From NCBI GenBank assembly GCA_005772855.1, contig SXIK01000206.1, forward strand, positions 1-44,390: a stretch of 44,390 nt of DNA, written 5' to 3'. The position numbers were made by a program, and so were the translations under genes. The notes below the pieces were generated by a model. That model was not told the origin of the DNA and made no database searches. It was given only the letters and a program-made list of their open reading frames with translations. The stretch comes from Planctomycetia bacterium (GTDB lineage: Bacteria > Planctomycetota > UBA8108 > SXIK01). Of the stretch, positions 33,696-42,935 are shown piece by piece. Positions within the stretch are counted from its first letter, which is position 1. Each line of letters begins with the position of its first letter.

Positions 33696-35903
33696 CTATT
33701 CACGACTTCCTTCGAGCATCCTCAAGAGCTCCTCCACCGACTCCCGGGGAACTCCGGCGACTTCGTGGTCCAGCATCCAAAGCACATCGTCCCGGGCCTT
33801 CTCAAGCTTACCTGCCTGAAAGTGGAGCGCTGCCCTCGACCAGCGATGGCGGCCCACCAGTCCGACTCGACTCTCGAGTGAAATCAGGGCGTCAAGGTAG
33901 CGAAGCATGCTCCCGGCATCACCCTCCTTCTGCGCCACGCTCAGGAGGTTACTCAGCATGCGCACGATGATTTGCCTCGGGGTAGCGGCCTCGAGGTGAG
34001 CTTCCTCGATCGGATCGCCGCTCAGCACCACGGCCTCGGCACGCGTGATGAGCTTCCCGCCGCCGAAGACATCGATGAGCTGCCGCTCCCCGTCGGCCGG
34101 CCGAAACTCGACCACAAAATGGCCCGGCAAGCCGATTCCCACAACAGGCAGGGCAACTCGACGCGACAGATCCAGAAAGACCACGGAGAGTGTGATTGGA
34201 ATTCCTTCGCGGTCGTCCAGCACCTCATTCAGGTAACTATTCGAGCGATTGTAGTACTCCGATGTGCTCCCGTGAAAGAGGAGCTCCTCGAACATGTAGC
34301 GCGCGAGGCCCTCGACGCGCTCCCGGGGAGTCTTCAGCACGGAGAGCCTCTCGCCAGCATCCCGGGCCATGCGATCGACAAGCTCAAGATACGCAGCCAG
34401 GTCGAGGTCGGCATTGTCAAGCTTCGACACAAGCAACGCCGCCTCGAGGAGGTTTGCCTCTGCCTCGCCGAGGCCCAGGATTTCCTCGAGTCGACGGACG
34501 ATGGCTTGCTTGCAGGCAAGCTCCGCAAGCTCCGCGAGGCGCCCTGCCTCCTTCTCGAGAGACCGGGAGCGAGCCCGAAGGGCCAGGATTCCACCCTCGC
34601 CGAGCCTTGCGGCTTCAGCCCCAGCCTCTGACTCCTTCAACTCACCGGATGCGAATCTGCGCCCAAGCTCCTCGGCCTTCGCGGCAATTTCTGGAGAATC
34701 CACCCTCGAATCGAGCTCGGGGCCGACTCGAAAGCTACGGAACTCTGCGCCCGGAGCACGAAACTTGACAATCCCTACTTTTCCGCTCTTGAGGCCGTGG
34801 TCCTCGACATCGATCACCGCCTCGCCATTTACAAGGCATGTAATCCGGGAGCCTCGCAGCCGAACACGGATCGCATTCCACTCGCCGGGTCTGTAGCTTG
34901 GGCTCGCCACCGTCCTCAGGATCCGCCAGCTGAAGACATCGGGCCCCTCGAAGCACGTGAGCCGGAGCGAGCCCTGGGTAGGATAGAAGCCGTAGTGCCG
35001 GTCCCCTCCATCGGAGTGGAAGGCGATTCCGGCTGCGCCGCTTTCGTCCTCCAGCTTCACCTCCACGCCCAGCTCGAAGGTCCCTTCGGGGGGCGCCGCC
35101 TCGCTGAGGCAGAGCGTCCGGCCGCCGAAGCCATCACCACTGCCCGAGGCCACGATTCGGCCCGCGCGCTGTCGCCACTCGCCTCCAAGGATTGGGCGCC
35201 AGAGCTTCGAGTCCAGCGCGCCGATCGTGAACCATCGCTCGATCGGGATTGGCCTCGAAGAAGCAAGAAGCGGCTTCAGGTCGTCGATGGGAATCGCGAA
35301 GCCGGTGCTCGAGCCGCCCTTGATCGCAATGATCCCGACCACGTTGCCGCTCATGTCGATCAGGGGACCACCGCTCGACCCGGGCTCGATGGGGATCGCG
35401 ACCTGAATCAGCGACCGATCGTGAATCTCACGTACCTCGGCGATCGCGCCGCTCGATGCGCTGAGCCCGAGACCGAGCGGGTTTCCGATCGCGATCACCG
35501 ACTGGCCCGCGCGGACGGCCTTCGAGTCGCCCAGCGGAAGGAACGGCAGGTCCGAACCATCGACCTGAAGGAGCGCCAAGTCCTTCGATCGGTCGAAGGC
35601 AAGAATCGCTCTGGGGGTGAGCACGGTCTTGCCTGCCAACTCCACCGTGAACCGGCGACCCTCACCAATCACATGGAGGTTGGTGGCTATGACGCCGTCT
35701 GCGCGCAGGACGAAGCCTGAACCTTGGCTGCGGGCATCGCCCGAGCGACCCTGCGTCTTGATCACAACGACGGCGGGCTGCGCAGCAGCGGCAATGTCCT
35801 CCGGTTTGCGGGGAGCATCCTCGGTGCGAATGGGGCTGGACGAGACGAACGGGAGGACGGCACAGACGATGACGGTGAGGATGGCGCGGCAGGGTTTGCG
35901 CAT
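33696..35903 (-). CDS. S1C protease-DUF1080-like-SirB1-like fusion
   Basis: A 735-residue exported protein. After a signal peptide (about 1-25) a trypsin-like DegP-type protease domain (about 35-215) has the intact triad His77 (TNLHV), Asp108 (KDLALL) and Ser177 (GSSGGP). No PDZ domain follows. Instead a lectin-like DUF1080/LamG-type beta-sandwich (about 230-395) appears, then a helical linker and a SirB1/transglutaminase-like domain (about 480-630) with GIPITLSVVFLDLSRR, GLPGHFVVEF (His595) and DVFGGG (Asp611). A short TPR-like tail ends it. The ATG at 35903 is set by GAGGG five bases upstream and by the signal peptide. It begins 22 bases after the previous gene, in an operon with a LolC/E-like permease, so an envelope role is likely. 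Confidence 0.88.
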   Translation of the reverse strand: MRKPCRAILTVIVCAVLPFVSSSPIRTEDAPRKPEDIAAAAQPAVVVIKTQGRSGDARSQGSGFVLRADGVIATNLHVIGEGRRFTVELAGKTVLTPRAILAFDRSKDLALLQVDGSDLPFLPLGDSKAVRAGQSVIAIGNPLGLGLSASSGAIAEVREIHDRSLIQVAIPIEPGSSGGPLIDMSGNVVGIIAIKGGSSTGFAIPIDDLKPLLASSRPIPIERWFTIGALDSKLWRPILGGEWRQRAGRIVASGSGDGFGGRTLCLSEAAPPEGTFELGVEVKLEDESGAAGIAFHSDGGDRHYGFYPTQGSLRLTCFEGPDVFSWRILRTVASPSYRPGEWNAIRVRLRGSRITCLVNGEAVIDVEDHGLKSGKVGIVKFRAPGAEFRSFRVGPELDSRVDSPEIAAKAEELGRRFASGELKESEAGAEAARLGEGGILALRARSRSLEKEAGRLAELAELACKQAIVRRLEEILGLGEAEANLLEAALLVSKLDNADLDLAAYLELVDRMARDAGERLSVLKTPRERVEGLARYMFEELLFHGSTSEYYNRSNSYLNEVLDDREGIPITLSVVFLDLSRRVALPVVGIGLPGHFVVEFRPADGERQLIDVFGGGKLITRAEAVVLSGDPIEEAHLEAATPRQIIVRMLSNLLSVAQKEGDAGSMLRYLDALISLESRVGLVGRHRWSRAALHFQAGKLEKARDDVLWMLDHEVAGVPRESVEELLRMLEGSRE

Positions 35904-35925
35904 GGCACCCTCAGATTCTACTCGA

Positions 35926-37017
35926 TTACCTCTCGAATGCAGGGATACGGAGCTCCCGTTCGAACGGCAGGCACTCTGGCGCCGAGACTTGAAACCCGTT
36001 CCGCTCGGCGAACGAAGGAGCCGGCCGGAAGAGCAGCTTGACCTTCGAGAACGTCTCCAGTATCGCCGCGCTCCGAGGCACGTGAAGGCTGATTCGGTGC
36101 GCACCCTTGTCGAGATCAACGATCGGTTCCCCGAGCACGGCATCCTCCGCGAACCACGTCCCGAGACTGGTCGCGGCCGAGACACCGACGTATCCAAGGA
36201 GGAACGGATCCTTCTTGACCCCGGAACGATCGAGGTAGATCGCGTAAGCGACGGAGCCGTTGTAAAGCCTGCGCCCGGGGACAAACTGCCGCCACGTGCC
36301 CATGCTGGCGAGGCGAATCTCGAGTGCTGACTCTCCCGTGGGGAGTATTACCGCCACTGGCCTGCGAGGAAAAAGCTGAATGGGATCCGGGACGTCAGTG
36401 AGGTCCTGCATCTCCACGCGAAAGATGGGCGTGCCTGATGCGTCTCTCTCGGATCCTTCTGACCCAGTCGGGTGGACAACCCAGACGCTGCGATGGTGGA
36501 CAAGACGGGCGTCCGCGCCTTCACCGGCCAGGAAGTACTGGACATAGAGCTCGACCCGGCCGGAGCTGGGCAGCGGAAGAATGGATTGGGGCCCCCAGGA
36601 GCTCCTGTAATCGAGCAACTCCCACAGTGAGTCCTGCGCTCTTACGGTCACGACCGTTCGGCCCCGACGGGCCACCCCATTCGTTTCTGCACCGCGGGTT
36701 TTCGGATCGTGAAGCCAAAGTGGAAATTGGAGATTGAAAGCCTCGTTGCGCGCAATCCCGGGCAGGTGCCCTTCCACAGCGAGTTCCACAAAGTTGGCGG
36801 CAATCGCAGCACTCCTCGTTTGGAGCAGCCTTTCCGTCGCTCGATCGAGCCCCTTCACCGCGACCAACGCCGCTCGCGCGGCCACATTGTCTCCCGCCTC
36901 CAGCTGCGCAATTATTTGTTCCACCCGGATCCACCGGTAGACCCACGGCGCCATCCCGCCGATCCCGCCCAACGCTCCGATCCCGAACGCCAGAACGAGC
37001 CACCGGCGTTTATTCAT
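35926..37017 (-). CDS. Unknown membrane-anchored protein
   Basis: I cannot name this family. The 363-residue protein has one N-terminal hydrophobic segment (about 6-26, rich in Gly and Ala) that is an anchor or uncleaved signal, followed by a helical stretch with VEQIIAQLEAGDNVAARAAL (about 32-51) and a long beta-rich exported region. That region repeats phrases such as LWELLDYRSSW, RVELYVQYFLAGEG and HRISLHVPRSA. Its ATG overlaps the permease stop codon by eight bases (ATGAATAA), which shows translational coupling, and the protease fusion follows 22 bases after its stop. It may be a periplasmic partner of one of those two. Confidence 0.72.
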   Translation of the reverse strand: MNKRRWLVLAFGIGALGGIGGMAPWVYRWIRVEQIIAQLEAGDNVAARAALVAVKGLDRATERLLQTRSAAIAANFVELAVEGHLPGIARNEAFNLQFPLWLHDPKTRGAETNGVARRGRTVVTVRAQDSLWELLDYRSSWGPQSILPLPSSGRVELYVQYFLAGEGADARLVHHRSVWVVHPTGSEGSERDASGTPIFRVEMQDLTDVPDPIQLFPRRPVAVILPTGESALEIRLASMGTWRQFVPGRRLYNGSVAYAIYLDRSGVKKDPFLLGYVGVSAATSLGTWFAEDAVLGEPIVDLDKGAHRISLHVPRSAAILETFSKVKLLFRPAPSFAERNGFQVSAPECLPFERELRIPAFER

Positions 37018-38377
37018 ATCGCAGGGCTACAACGGGGTCTTTCTTGGAAGCTCGAATGGCCGGAATACTGCTCGAAAAGAGGCTCACAAGCACAGTGGGC
37101 ACAATAATCCAGAGCAGGTCCGCAGCCTGGAATCGAACGGGGATATGGTCGATGTAGTAAACATTGGGCGGAAAGACCTCGTAGCCGGTAAGGAGCTTGA
37201 TCCACCTCTGCACGAGATTGACGATGAGGGCAAACCCGATCCCGTGCATGGCTCCGATCGCTAACCCCGACGCGCAGAGTGCGACGCCAATGCGGAAGAA
37301 AATCGAGGCGATGGAGTGGGGCGTGGCGCCGAGAGACTGCAACACCCCCAGGTCACGCGTCTTCTCGACAACGAGCAGCGTCAAGATGATGAACATCATG
37401 AGCCCGCCAAAGAGGATGATCATCCCGAGAATGATGCTCATGATCCCCTTCTCGACTCGTACGGCCCCCAGGAGTGTCGCTCGTTCGTCTCGCCAGGTAA
37501 CAGCGCGAGAGAACGTCACGCCCTCGCGATCCAGCGCGGCCTCGACGCTGGATCGGATTCGCTCAAGATCGGCCTCGGTCTCAAGCTCAGGACTCACGTC
37601 GATGCGGATGCCGGACGCCGTCTCGCGGCCATCGTCGAGGACAAGCCCAAGAAAATTCTTCGCTTCGCCACGCTCCATGAGGATCGTCATCGAATCGACC
37701 TCGTAAAGGCCGGTCTTGAAGTAACCAGTGACGATGAACTCGCCAGTGGTCGGCTCTTGAGTCCTGGGGGAGTAGGCGGTGAGTCGTAACTGTGCTCCGG
37801 GATAGAGCCCCAGCTTCACGTAGGCCTCTTGCCCCACGAGAACTGCGCCGGGAATCGCCGCGGGCGCTGCCATGGGTTTCACCTCCAACTCCTGGGCCTT
37901 ATCGAAACATTTTCTCGCCCATTCCGCCGAGAAGACGACGCGAGGATCCTTCGAGAGCCAGGGGAAGCGGGGAAGCTCGACGGCTTCTAGATACTTCTGG
38001 AGCTCGCCCACCTTGAGCTCCCGTTCGACGTCAAGGACTCGCAGAAACCTGTGCTGAACATCGCGCAAGCTGGAGAAACCCACGTTCGTGCGGTAAAAGA
38101 CGATGGTCTCGACGTACGGTGCCGTCGCGTTCACCCCCGGGACTTTTTCGATGATGGCGGAAACCTTGTCGGGCTCCCGTAGAGCGATGAAGTCAGTGCT
38201 CTCGACCTTGAGGTCGGAGCTGGTGCCACGAATGCGAGCCTGCAGCTCGGATCTGAATCCCTCCATGACAGAGATGATCACGATCAGAAGCGAGGTGCTT
38301 GCGGCGATTACGACCAGCGCCGCAAACGTGATGATCCTCGAGAAGAGGTATCTATGGGCTATGAACCATCGGTACAT
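37010..38377 (-). CDS. LolC/LolE-type ABC transporter permease
   Basis: A 455-residue FtsX/MacB-fold permease of the lipoprotein-releasing type. It has one N-terminal membrane helix (about 15-38) beginning from MYRWFIAHRYLFSRIITFAAL, a large periplasmic domain (about 40-310), and three C-terminal helices (about 315-340, 360-390 and 420-442) with the family's EKTRDLGVLQSLGATPHSIASIF coupling segment between the first and second. The family moves lipoproteins from the inner membrane to carriers in diderm cells. No ATPase gene (LolD type) lies in the window. It is the first gene of a three-gene operon. Calling it LolC or LolE specifically is not possible here. Confidence 0.9.
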   Translation of the reverse strand: MYRWFIAHRYLFSRIITFAALVVIAASTSLLIVIISVMEGFRSELQARIRGTSSDLKVESTDFIALREPDKVSAIIEKVPGVNATAPYVETIVFYRTNVGFSSLRDVQHRFLRVLDVERELKVGELQKYLEAVELPRFPWLSKDPRVVFSAEWARKCFDKAQELEVKPMAAPAAIPGAVLVGQEAYVKLGLYPGAQLRLTAYSPRTQEPTTGEFIVTGYFKTGLYEVDSMTILMERGEAKNFLGLVLDDGRETASGIRIDVSPELETEADLERIRSSVEAALDREGVTFSRAVTWRDERATLLGAVRVEKGIMSIILGMIILFGGLMMFIILTLLVVEKTRDLGVLQSLGATPHSIASIFFRIGVALCASGLAIGAMHGIGFALIVNLVQRWIKLLTGYEVFPPNVYYIDHIPVRFQAADLLWIIVPTVLVSLFSSSIPAIRASKKDPVVALRYE

Positions 38378-38511
38378 GCAGCGCGGGATTCTACACTATC
38401 GGGGCCGTTGAAGTCGTCGCCTGAAGCGTCTCCTCCCGGCGGCCGATAATTCCATTGCGCCAAATCCCACTGGAACTACTACCAAAATCGCTCAGACTCT
38501 CTTGCTTACGA

Positions 38512-39759
38512 ATGAATGCACCCCATGCCCTTGCCACACCCGAGGTGAAAACCCTCGATACTGTCTTCTTCGAGCTCCCCTATGTGCCCGAATTCCTCCT
38601 CGAGGAGACACGGCTGTGGTTCGCACCCCAGCAGGCCAATCCAAAGTTTGTTCACGTGGAGCTGGTCGGCGACTCCGGCAAGAACTGGCAAGCTTACTAC
38701 TCGAAGAAGGGGTGGTGCTTCGTTCATGAGGAGCCGCGGCCAGCGGAGGGCCCTTTTCAGGTACCCGCAAGCGGGATTCACCTGACAGTGCTCGAGCCGG
38801 GAAAAATCTTCACGCCGAAACCCGTACTCCGCCTTGTTGAAGGTGGGCCAACAATTCCCATCGTGAGTCTCCAAAAGCGGCGGCCGCTCAACGAATGGAG
38901 GCCCAATTACCTCCAGGCCTTGAACTTCATCAAAAAGTACGAGTGGGCTCAGTCGGTGCCGTACTCGGTGAAGGCAGCCATCTGGGAGATCGAGGAGTGC
39001 GGGCAAATTGCCGGCAGCGTAGCGTGGCGTAACGCTGAGATTGTGCTGCGGAACTTCGACTCAAGAGAGCTTCGGCTGACCCTCTCGGACATTTTTTTTA
39101 ACCGGCCCGAGGACTACCCCCTCGGCTCCGAAATCTACCTGCGAGTCCTTGGGACCTCTGGCCCAAACGGATTTGACGAGCTCGTGAATCTCTCGCGGCA
39201 CCCGGTCTCGCGCAAGCGAAAGATCGTTGCCAGCACGCTCGGAGAGCTAAAGAATTGCGAAGGCCTCCCCGCTCTGCTCAAGCTCCTCGAGGACGAGGAC
39301 CCCGAGGTTCGCCGCTCAGCGCTGCGTGCGCTCGGCAAGGTGGGTGTTCGAACCCAGCAGGATCCGGACGGTGCAGTCGCGGCGTACCTGGAGTCGCCAG
39401 AGATCCCGGAGCGCGTCTGGGCGGCGCAAGCCTTTGTGAAGGGCGGTGATCGGTCTCACGAGAAGTACCTCCTGACTCTCGTGAAGGAGGAGCCCCGCCT
39501 GCTCACTGACATGGGTGAATTGGGCGACGTGCTGGCCGACCTGAAGCTCGAGGAGTCGGTGCCGTACCTGATGAACAGGCTCAAGAGCGACCGACAGGAG
39601 TTTCGCGCGGACGCAGCCGAAGCCCTAGGCAAGGTGACAGGACTCAACCGCGAATACCAGTCGAATGACGATGATGAGCAACGCCGCAGTGCCCTGAAGA
39701 TCTACCAGCGATGGTGGGATGACCGGAAGAAAGAGCGCCGGACCGCGGGTGCCCGGTAA
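38512..39759 (+). CDS. HEAT-repeat protein with unknown N-terminal domain
   Basis: A 415-residue protein. The first 190 or so residues, with FFELPYVPEFLLEETRLWF and WQAYYSKKGWCFVHEE, belong to no family I recognise. Helical HEAT/PBS-lyase-type repeats follow (about 215-400): HPVSRKRKIVASTLGEL, DEDPEVRRSALRALGKVG, PERVWAAQAFVKGG and DRQEFRADAAEALGKVTG are successive units. Such repeats usually form a protein-binding solenoid. No signal peptide or membrane segment is seen, so it is probably cytoplasmic. The ATG at 38512 begins MNAPHALATPEV; an upstream in-frame start at 38455 is less likely. Function is unknown. Confidence 0.82.
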   Translation: MNAPHALATPEVKTLDTVFFELPYVPEFLLEETRLWFAPQQANPKFVHVELVGDSGKNWQAYYSKKGWCFVHEEPRPAEGPFQVPASGIHLTVLEPGKIFTPKPVLRLVEGGPTIPIVSLQKRRPLNEWRPNYLQALNFIKKYEWAQSVPYSVKAAIWEIEECGQIAGSVAWRNAEIVLRNFDSRELRLTLSDIFFNRPEDYPLGSEIYLRVLGTSGPNGFDELVNLSRHPVSRKRKIVASTLGELKNCEGLPALLKLLEDEDPEVRRSALRALGKVGVRTQQDPDGAVAAYLESPEIPERVWAAQAFVKGGDRSHEKYLLTLVKEEPRLLTDMGELGDVLADLKLEESVPYLMNRLKSDRQEFRADAAEALGKVTGLNREYQSNDDDEQRRSALKIYQRWWDDRKKERRTAGAR

Positions 39760-39795
39760 CGGCAGTCTCGCTGCCAACAGGGCTTGCCGGGATAG

Positions 39796-39897
39796 ACCGC
39801 ACGCTGCCAGTGATGAGACGTTTTGCAGCCTACGAAAGGCGGCTGCTCGCGCCAGAGGCGCCCGGCGCCCATCAGGCGCCGAGGAGGGGGAGGGTCC
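39796..39897. repeat. REP-like intergenic repeat, copy A
   Basis: About 100 bases that match 44258-44390 with roughly 95 percent identity over the first 90 bases (four mismatches and a three-base indel by eye). The core contains GGCGCC-CATCA-GGCGCC, a self-complementary hairpin. Copy A lacks about 27 bases present in copy B before the shared final GGGGGAGGGTCC. Confidence 0.85.
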
Positions 39898-39909
39898 GCC
39901 TCCCCCTCC
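39883..39909 (+). terminator. GC-rich hairpin at the end of repeat copy A
   Basis: GGAGGGGGA (39883-39891) pairs perfectly with TCCCCCTCC (39901-39909) around a nine-base loop. It lies downstream of the HEAT-repeat gene and could stop its transcription. No T tract follows, so a terminator role is only possible. Confidence 0.4.
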
Positions 39910-40156
39910 AGCAGAAACGAGTGCCAGACTTGAGATGGTCCTCCTCTACCCATTCGGAATGTCTCACGTGTGTGCGCGCGAGTTATAACGCCTGGAGGAG
40001 ATTCTTGACCCCCACTTGCGGCGCACTGTAGCAGGCTGCCCATGGAACCTGCGTCGAGCACCTCGGCAGGGCCGTCGTTGATTTCCTCAGAGTCACCATT
40101 AAACTGCTTGGTTTTCCATCACAAGGTTCAGCACGAAGAAAGCCCACGAAAGTCCC

Positions 40157-41851
40157 ATGGCCCAGCTCCTCGGCGAGACGCTCGTCACTGTCAAAGACCT
40201 CACAAAGATCTTCGGCGACCGGGAGGTCCTGAAGTCACTCACTTTCACGATCCACCGGGGCGCACGGATCGGCATCCTGGGCATCAATGGTGTCGGGAAG
40301 TCCACTTTCATGCGCATCCTTGCCGGCGAGGACAAGGAGTACTCGGGGCTGCTCCGGTTCACTCCCGGGGTGCGAGTGGGATACATCTCACAAGAGCCCC
40401 CGCTCGACCCCACGAAGACCGTGAGGGAGACCATCGAGCTCGGCCTTTCCCACATCCACGAGATGGTCGACGAGTTCAACACCGTGAGCGATCGGATGGG
40501 CACCGAGACGGACGCCGACAAGCTCGATAAGCTCATGGATAAAATGGGCCGCCTCCAGGAGCAGATCGACGCCGTCGGCGGCTGGGAAGTGGACCACCAG
40601 GTCGAGGTGGCCATGGAGGCCCTCCGGGTGCCTCCCGGCGATGCCCGCATCGAGAAGCTCTCCGGTGGTGAGAAGCGCCGAATCGCCCTTTGCCGTGAAC
40701 TGATCTCCCACCCCGACCTCCTGATCCTCGACGAACCCACCAACCATCTCGACGCGTCCACCATCGAGTGGCTGGAAACCTTCATCGACAGCTACCAGGG
40801 CACGGTGGTGATGGTAACTCACGACCGGTACTTCCTCGATAATGTGGCCAACTACATGGTCGAAATCGAGAACGGCAGGCTCAATATCTTCGAGGGTAAT
40901 TACTCGGATTACCTTCGGCAGAAGGACGAAATGCTCGAGCTGCGGCAGAAGTCCGAGGACAGGCGACAGCGCTTCTTGAAGCGGGAGCTGGAGTGGCTCA
41001 ACTCCACGCCCGCAGCCCGGACATCGAAGTCGAAGTCTCGAATCAAGAACTACGAGAAGCTGGTGGAGGAGGGCCCGGAGATGATCCCGGGCACCGTCAA
41101 TCTCGTGATCCCGCCGGGTCCACGCCTCGGGAACAAGGTGCTGCACATCAAGGGCCTCAGGAAGGGCTTTGGCGATCGCGTCCTCATCCAGGATCTCAAC
41201 TTGAACCTCGTCCCGGGCGAATTCCTCGGAATCGTGGGCCCCAACGGCATTGGCAAGACGACCCTTCTGCGAATGATCCTGGGGCAGGAGAAGCCCGATG
41301 CCGGTTCGATCGAGCTCGGCCCCTCCGTGAAGATCACCTATATCGATCAGTCGCGCGCCGACCTCAACCCCGAGAAAACGGTCTACGAGGAGATCTCCGA
41401 GGGCCGCGACGTCATCCTGGTCGGGTCCAAGGAGTACCACATCCGCGAGTACCTCAGCGGCTTCCAGTTCAAGGGCGGTCAGCAGCAAACCCTGGTCGGC
41501 AAGCTCTCCGGCGGTGAACGCAACCGTCTCCTCCTGGCAAAGACTCTGCGCAGGGGCGCCAATCTGCTGCTCCTCGACGAACCCACGAACGACCTCGACC
41601 TGACGACGCTGCGCGTCCTCGAGGACGCGCTCGAGACCTACGCCGGCTCGGCCATCATTGTCAGCCACGACCGTTTTTTCCTCGACCGAGTCGTCAACTC
41701 AATCCTCGTCTTCGAGGAGGATGGCCGTCAGCGCTATTTCGAGGGCAACTTCGAGACGTACTTCGAGCTCCGGAAAGCGGAAATGGAAAAGCTGGGTTCC
41801 ACAGCGACCAAGATGCGCAAGACGAGCTACAGGAAAATGCTCAGGCGATGA
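40157..41851 (+). CDS. ettA: ABC-F ATPase EttA (translation throttle)
   Basis: A 564-residue ABC-F protein with two ATP-binding cassettes and no membrane segments. EttA binds the ribosomal E site and couples the first peptide bond to the ATP/ADP ratio. Cassette 1 has Walker A GINGVGKS (about 44-51), signature LSGGE and Walker B LLILDEPTNHLD; an arm-type insert with AVGGWEVDHQ (about 145) lies between. Cassette 2 has GPNGIGKT, LSGGE and LLLLDEPTNDLD. The inter-domain linker RRQRFLKRELEWLNSTPAARTSKSK is the EttA-type P-site-interacting motif. Length matches EttA (about 555). Its stop overlaps the next gene's ATG in ATGA. Confidence 0.93.
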   Translation: MAQLLGETLVTVKDLTKIFGDREVLKSLTFTIHRGARIGILGINGVGKSTFMRILAGEDKEYSGLLRFTPGVRVGYISQEPPLDPTKTVRETIELGLSHIHEMVDEFNTVSDRMGTETDADKLDKLMDKMGRLQEQIDAVGGWEVDHQVEVAMEALRVPPGDARIEKLSGGEKRRIALCRELISHPDLLILDEPTNHLDASTIEWLETFIDSYQGTVVMVTHDRYFLDNVANYMVEIENGRLNIFEGNYSDYLRQKDEMLELRQKSEDRRQRFLKRELEWLNSTPAARTSKSKSRIKNYEKLVEEGPEMIPGTVNLVIPPGPRLGNKVLHIKGLRKGFGDRVLIQDLNLNLVPGEFLGIVGPNGIGKTTLLRMILGQEKPDAGSIELGPSVKITYIDQSRADLNPEKTVYEEISEGRDVILVGSKEYHIREYLSGFQFKGGQQQTLVGKLSGGERNRLLLAKTLRRGANLLLLDEPTNDLDLTTLRVLEDALETYAGSAIIVSHDRFFLDRVVNSILVFEEDGRQRYFEGNFETYFELRKAEMEKLGSTATKMRKTSYRKMLRR

Positions 41852-42918
41852 CCACGCGCACCGGCGCAGCCGCTCTACTCCTTTCGAGCCTTGGGGCCGC
41901 CGGAGCAGCATGGAGCGGCGAGCTTCGGTTTCGCCACGCCATCGATCGGGACTTCACCGAGGAGGGAGAGGCGCTCTCAAGGGCGCAGCTGGAGAAGACC
42001 GCCGCTGGCTCAACGCATACCTCGCCGTGGAACTCCTCGGACTTCCCGTTCAATGAAGTCCTCGTCTCGTGGAACGTGAGCCTCCCGGCAGACGGCGGCT
42101 TCACGGTCGAGCTGCGGTTTTCCCGGCAGGCGCGGGGCGAGGTGCCCTCGGGCTGGTACCACCTCGGGCGCTTCGGAGCTTTTTCGCCCGTCGAGAAGAT
42201 CCTCTCGGAGGATGCCGGAGGGAAGGTCAATATCGACTGCTTCAGCGCGAAGGGCTTCTATCATGCCTTTCAGTATCGTCTGCGACTTCACAACGGCGCA
42301 GCGGAGGAGACGAGGCTCCAGCGCTTCACGGTCGTCGTGAGTAACTCTCCCGGTTCTGCGGAGCTCTTTGCAAAGCTCGGCAAGAAGCCTGCGACGCTTC
42401 CCGGGACGCAGGCGATTCGACTGGAAGTCCCGTTCCGCAGCCAGAAGGTCGAGGATCCGGCAATCCGCGGACGGATTTGCAGCCCAACCTCCGTGGCCAT
42501 GATCCTCGCCTACCGCGGCATTGACCGCCCCACCAGGGTGGTGGCCGCACGGGCCTACGACCGGGACCAAGGGATCTATGGAAACTGGCCAGCAAATATT
42601 CAGGCCGCCTTCTCGCTGGGCGCGCGGGGCCGGATCGCGAGATTTCGGAGCTGGGAAGCCGCTCGGGAAACCATCGCAGCCGGACAGCCCCTCGTCATCA
42701 GCATCCGGGACAAGATGGGAGCGCTGAAGGGCGCTCCGTACCCGAAGACCGATGGGCATCTCCTCGTGCTCACGGGATTCGACACCGCTGGAAACGTCTG
42801 CGTGAACGATCCAGCCGCCAACGATGCCACGCAAGGCATCGCCGTCTACGACCGCGAGCAGATGGAGGAGGTCTGGCTGAACCAGGGGGGCGTGGCGTAC
42901 TTGATCGGTGAGCCGTAA
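41848..42918 (+). CDS. Exported C39-like cysteine peptidase
   Basis: A 356-residue secreted protein. A signal peptide (about 1-23) leads into a beta-rich domain (about 25-180) that resembles a carbohydrate- or ligand-binding fold but is not named. The C-terminal papain-like C39-type peptidase domain (about 190-356) has Cys211 (RICSPTSVAM), His304 (DGHLLVLTGFD) and Asp321 (VNDPAAN) as the expected triad. The ATG overlaps the ettA stop by four bases, so it is translated by coupling, though an exported peptidase has no obvious link to a translation factor. A strong hairpin follows its stop. Confidence 0.85.
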   Translation: MTTRTGAAALLLSSLGAAGAAWSGELRFRHAIDRDFTEEGEALSRAQLEKTAAGSTHTSPWNSSDFPFNEVLVSWNVSLPADGGFTVELRFSRQARGEVPSGWYHLGRFGAFSPVEKILSEDAGGKVNIDCFSAKGFYHAFQYRLRLHNGAAEETRLQRFTVVVSNSPGSAELFAKLGKKPATLPGTQAIRLEVPFRSQKVEDPAIRGRICSPTSVAMILAYRGIDRPTRVVAARAYDRDQGIYGNWPANIQAAFSLGARGRIARFRSWEAARETIAAGQPLVISIRDKMGALKGAPYPKTDGHLLVLTGFDTAGNVCVNDPAANDATQGIAVYDREQMEEVWLNQGGVAYLIGEP

Positions 42919-42935
42919 GACGTCTTCCCCGGCCC

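Larger units (their letters stand above)
39760..40156. other. Intergenic region holding REP-like repeat copy
   Basis: About 400 bases between the HEAT protein and ettA. It begins with a small hairpin (GGCAG-TCTCG-CTGCC at 39761-39775), then the long repeat from 39796, and a strong stem at 39883-39909. The remainder up to 40156 shows no open frame I would call. Confidence 0.5.

Noticed and set aside
39841-39900. CRISPR-like array from repeated GGCGCC blocks
   Set aside because: The repeats are six-base palindromes with very short and unequal spacing; there are no regular spacers and no cas genes.
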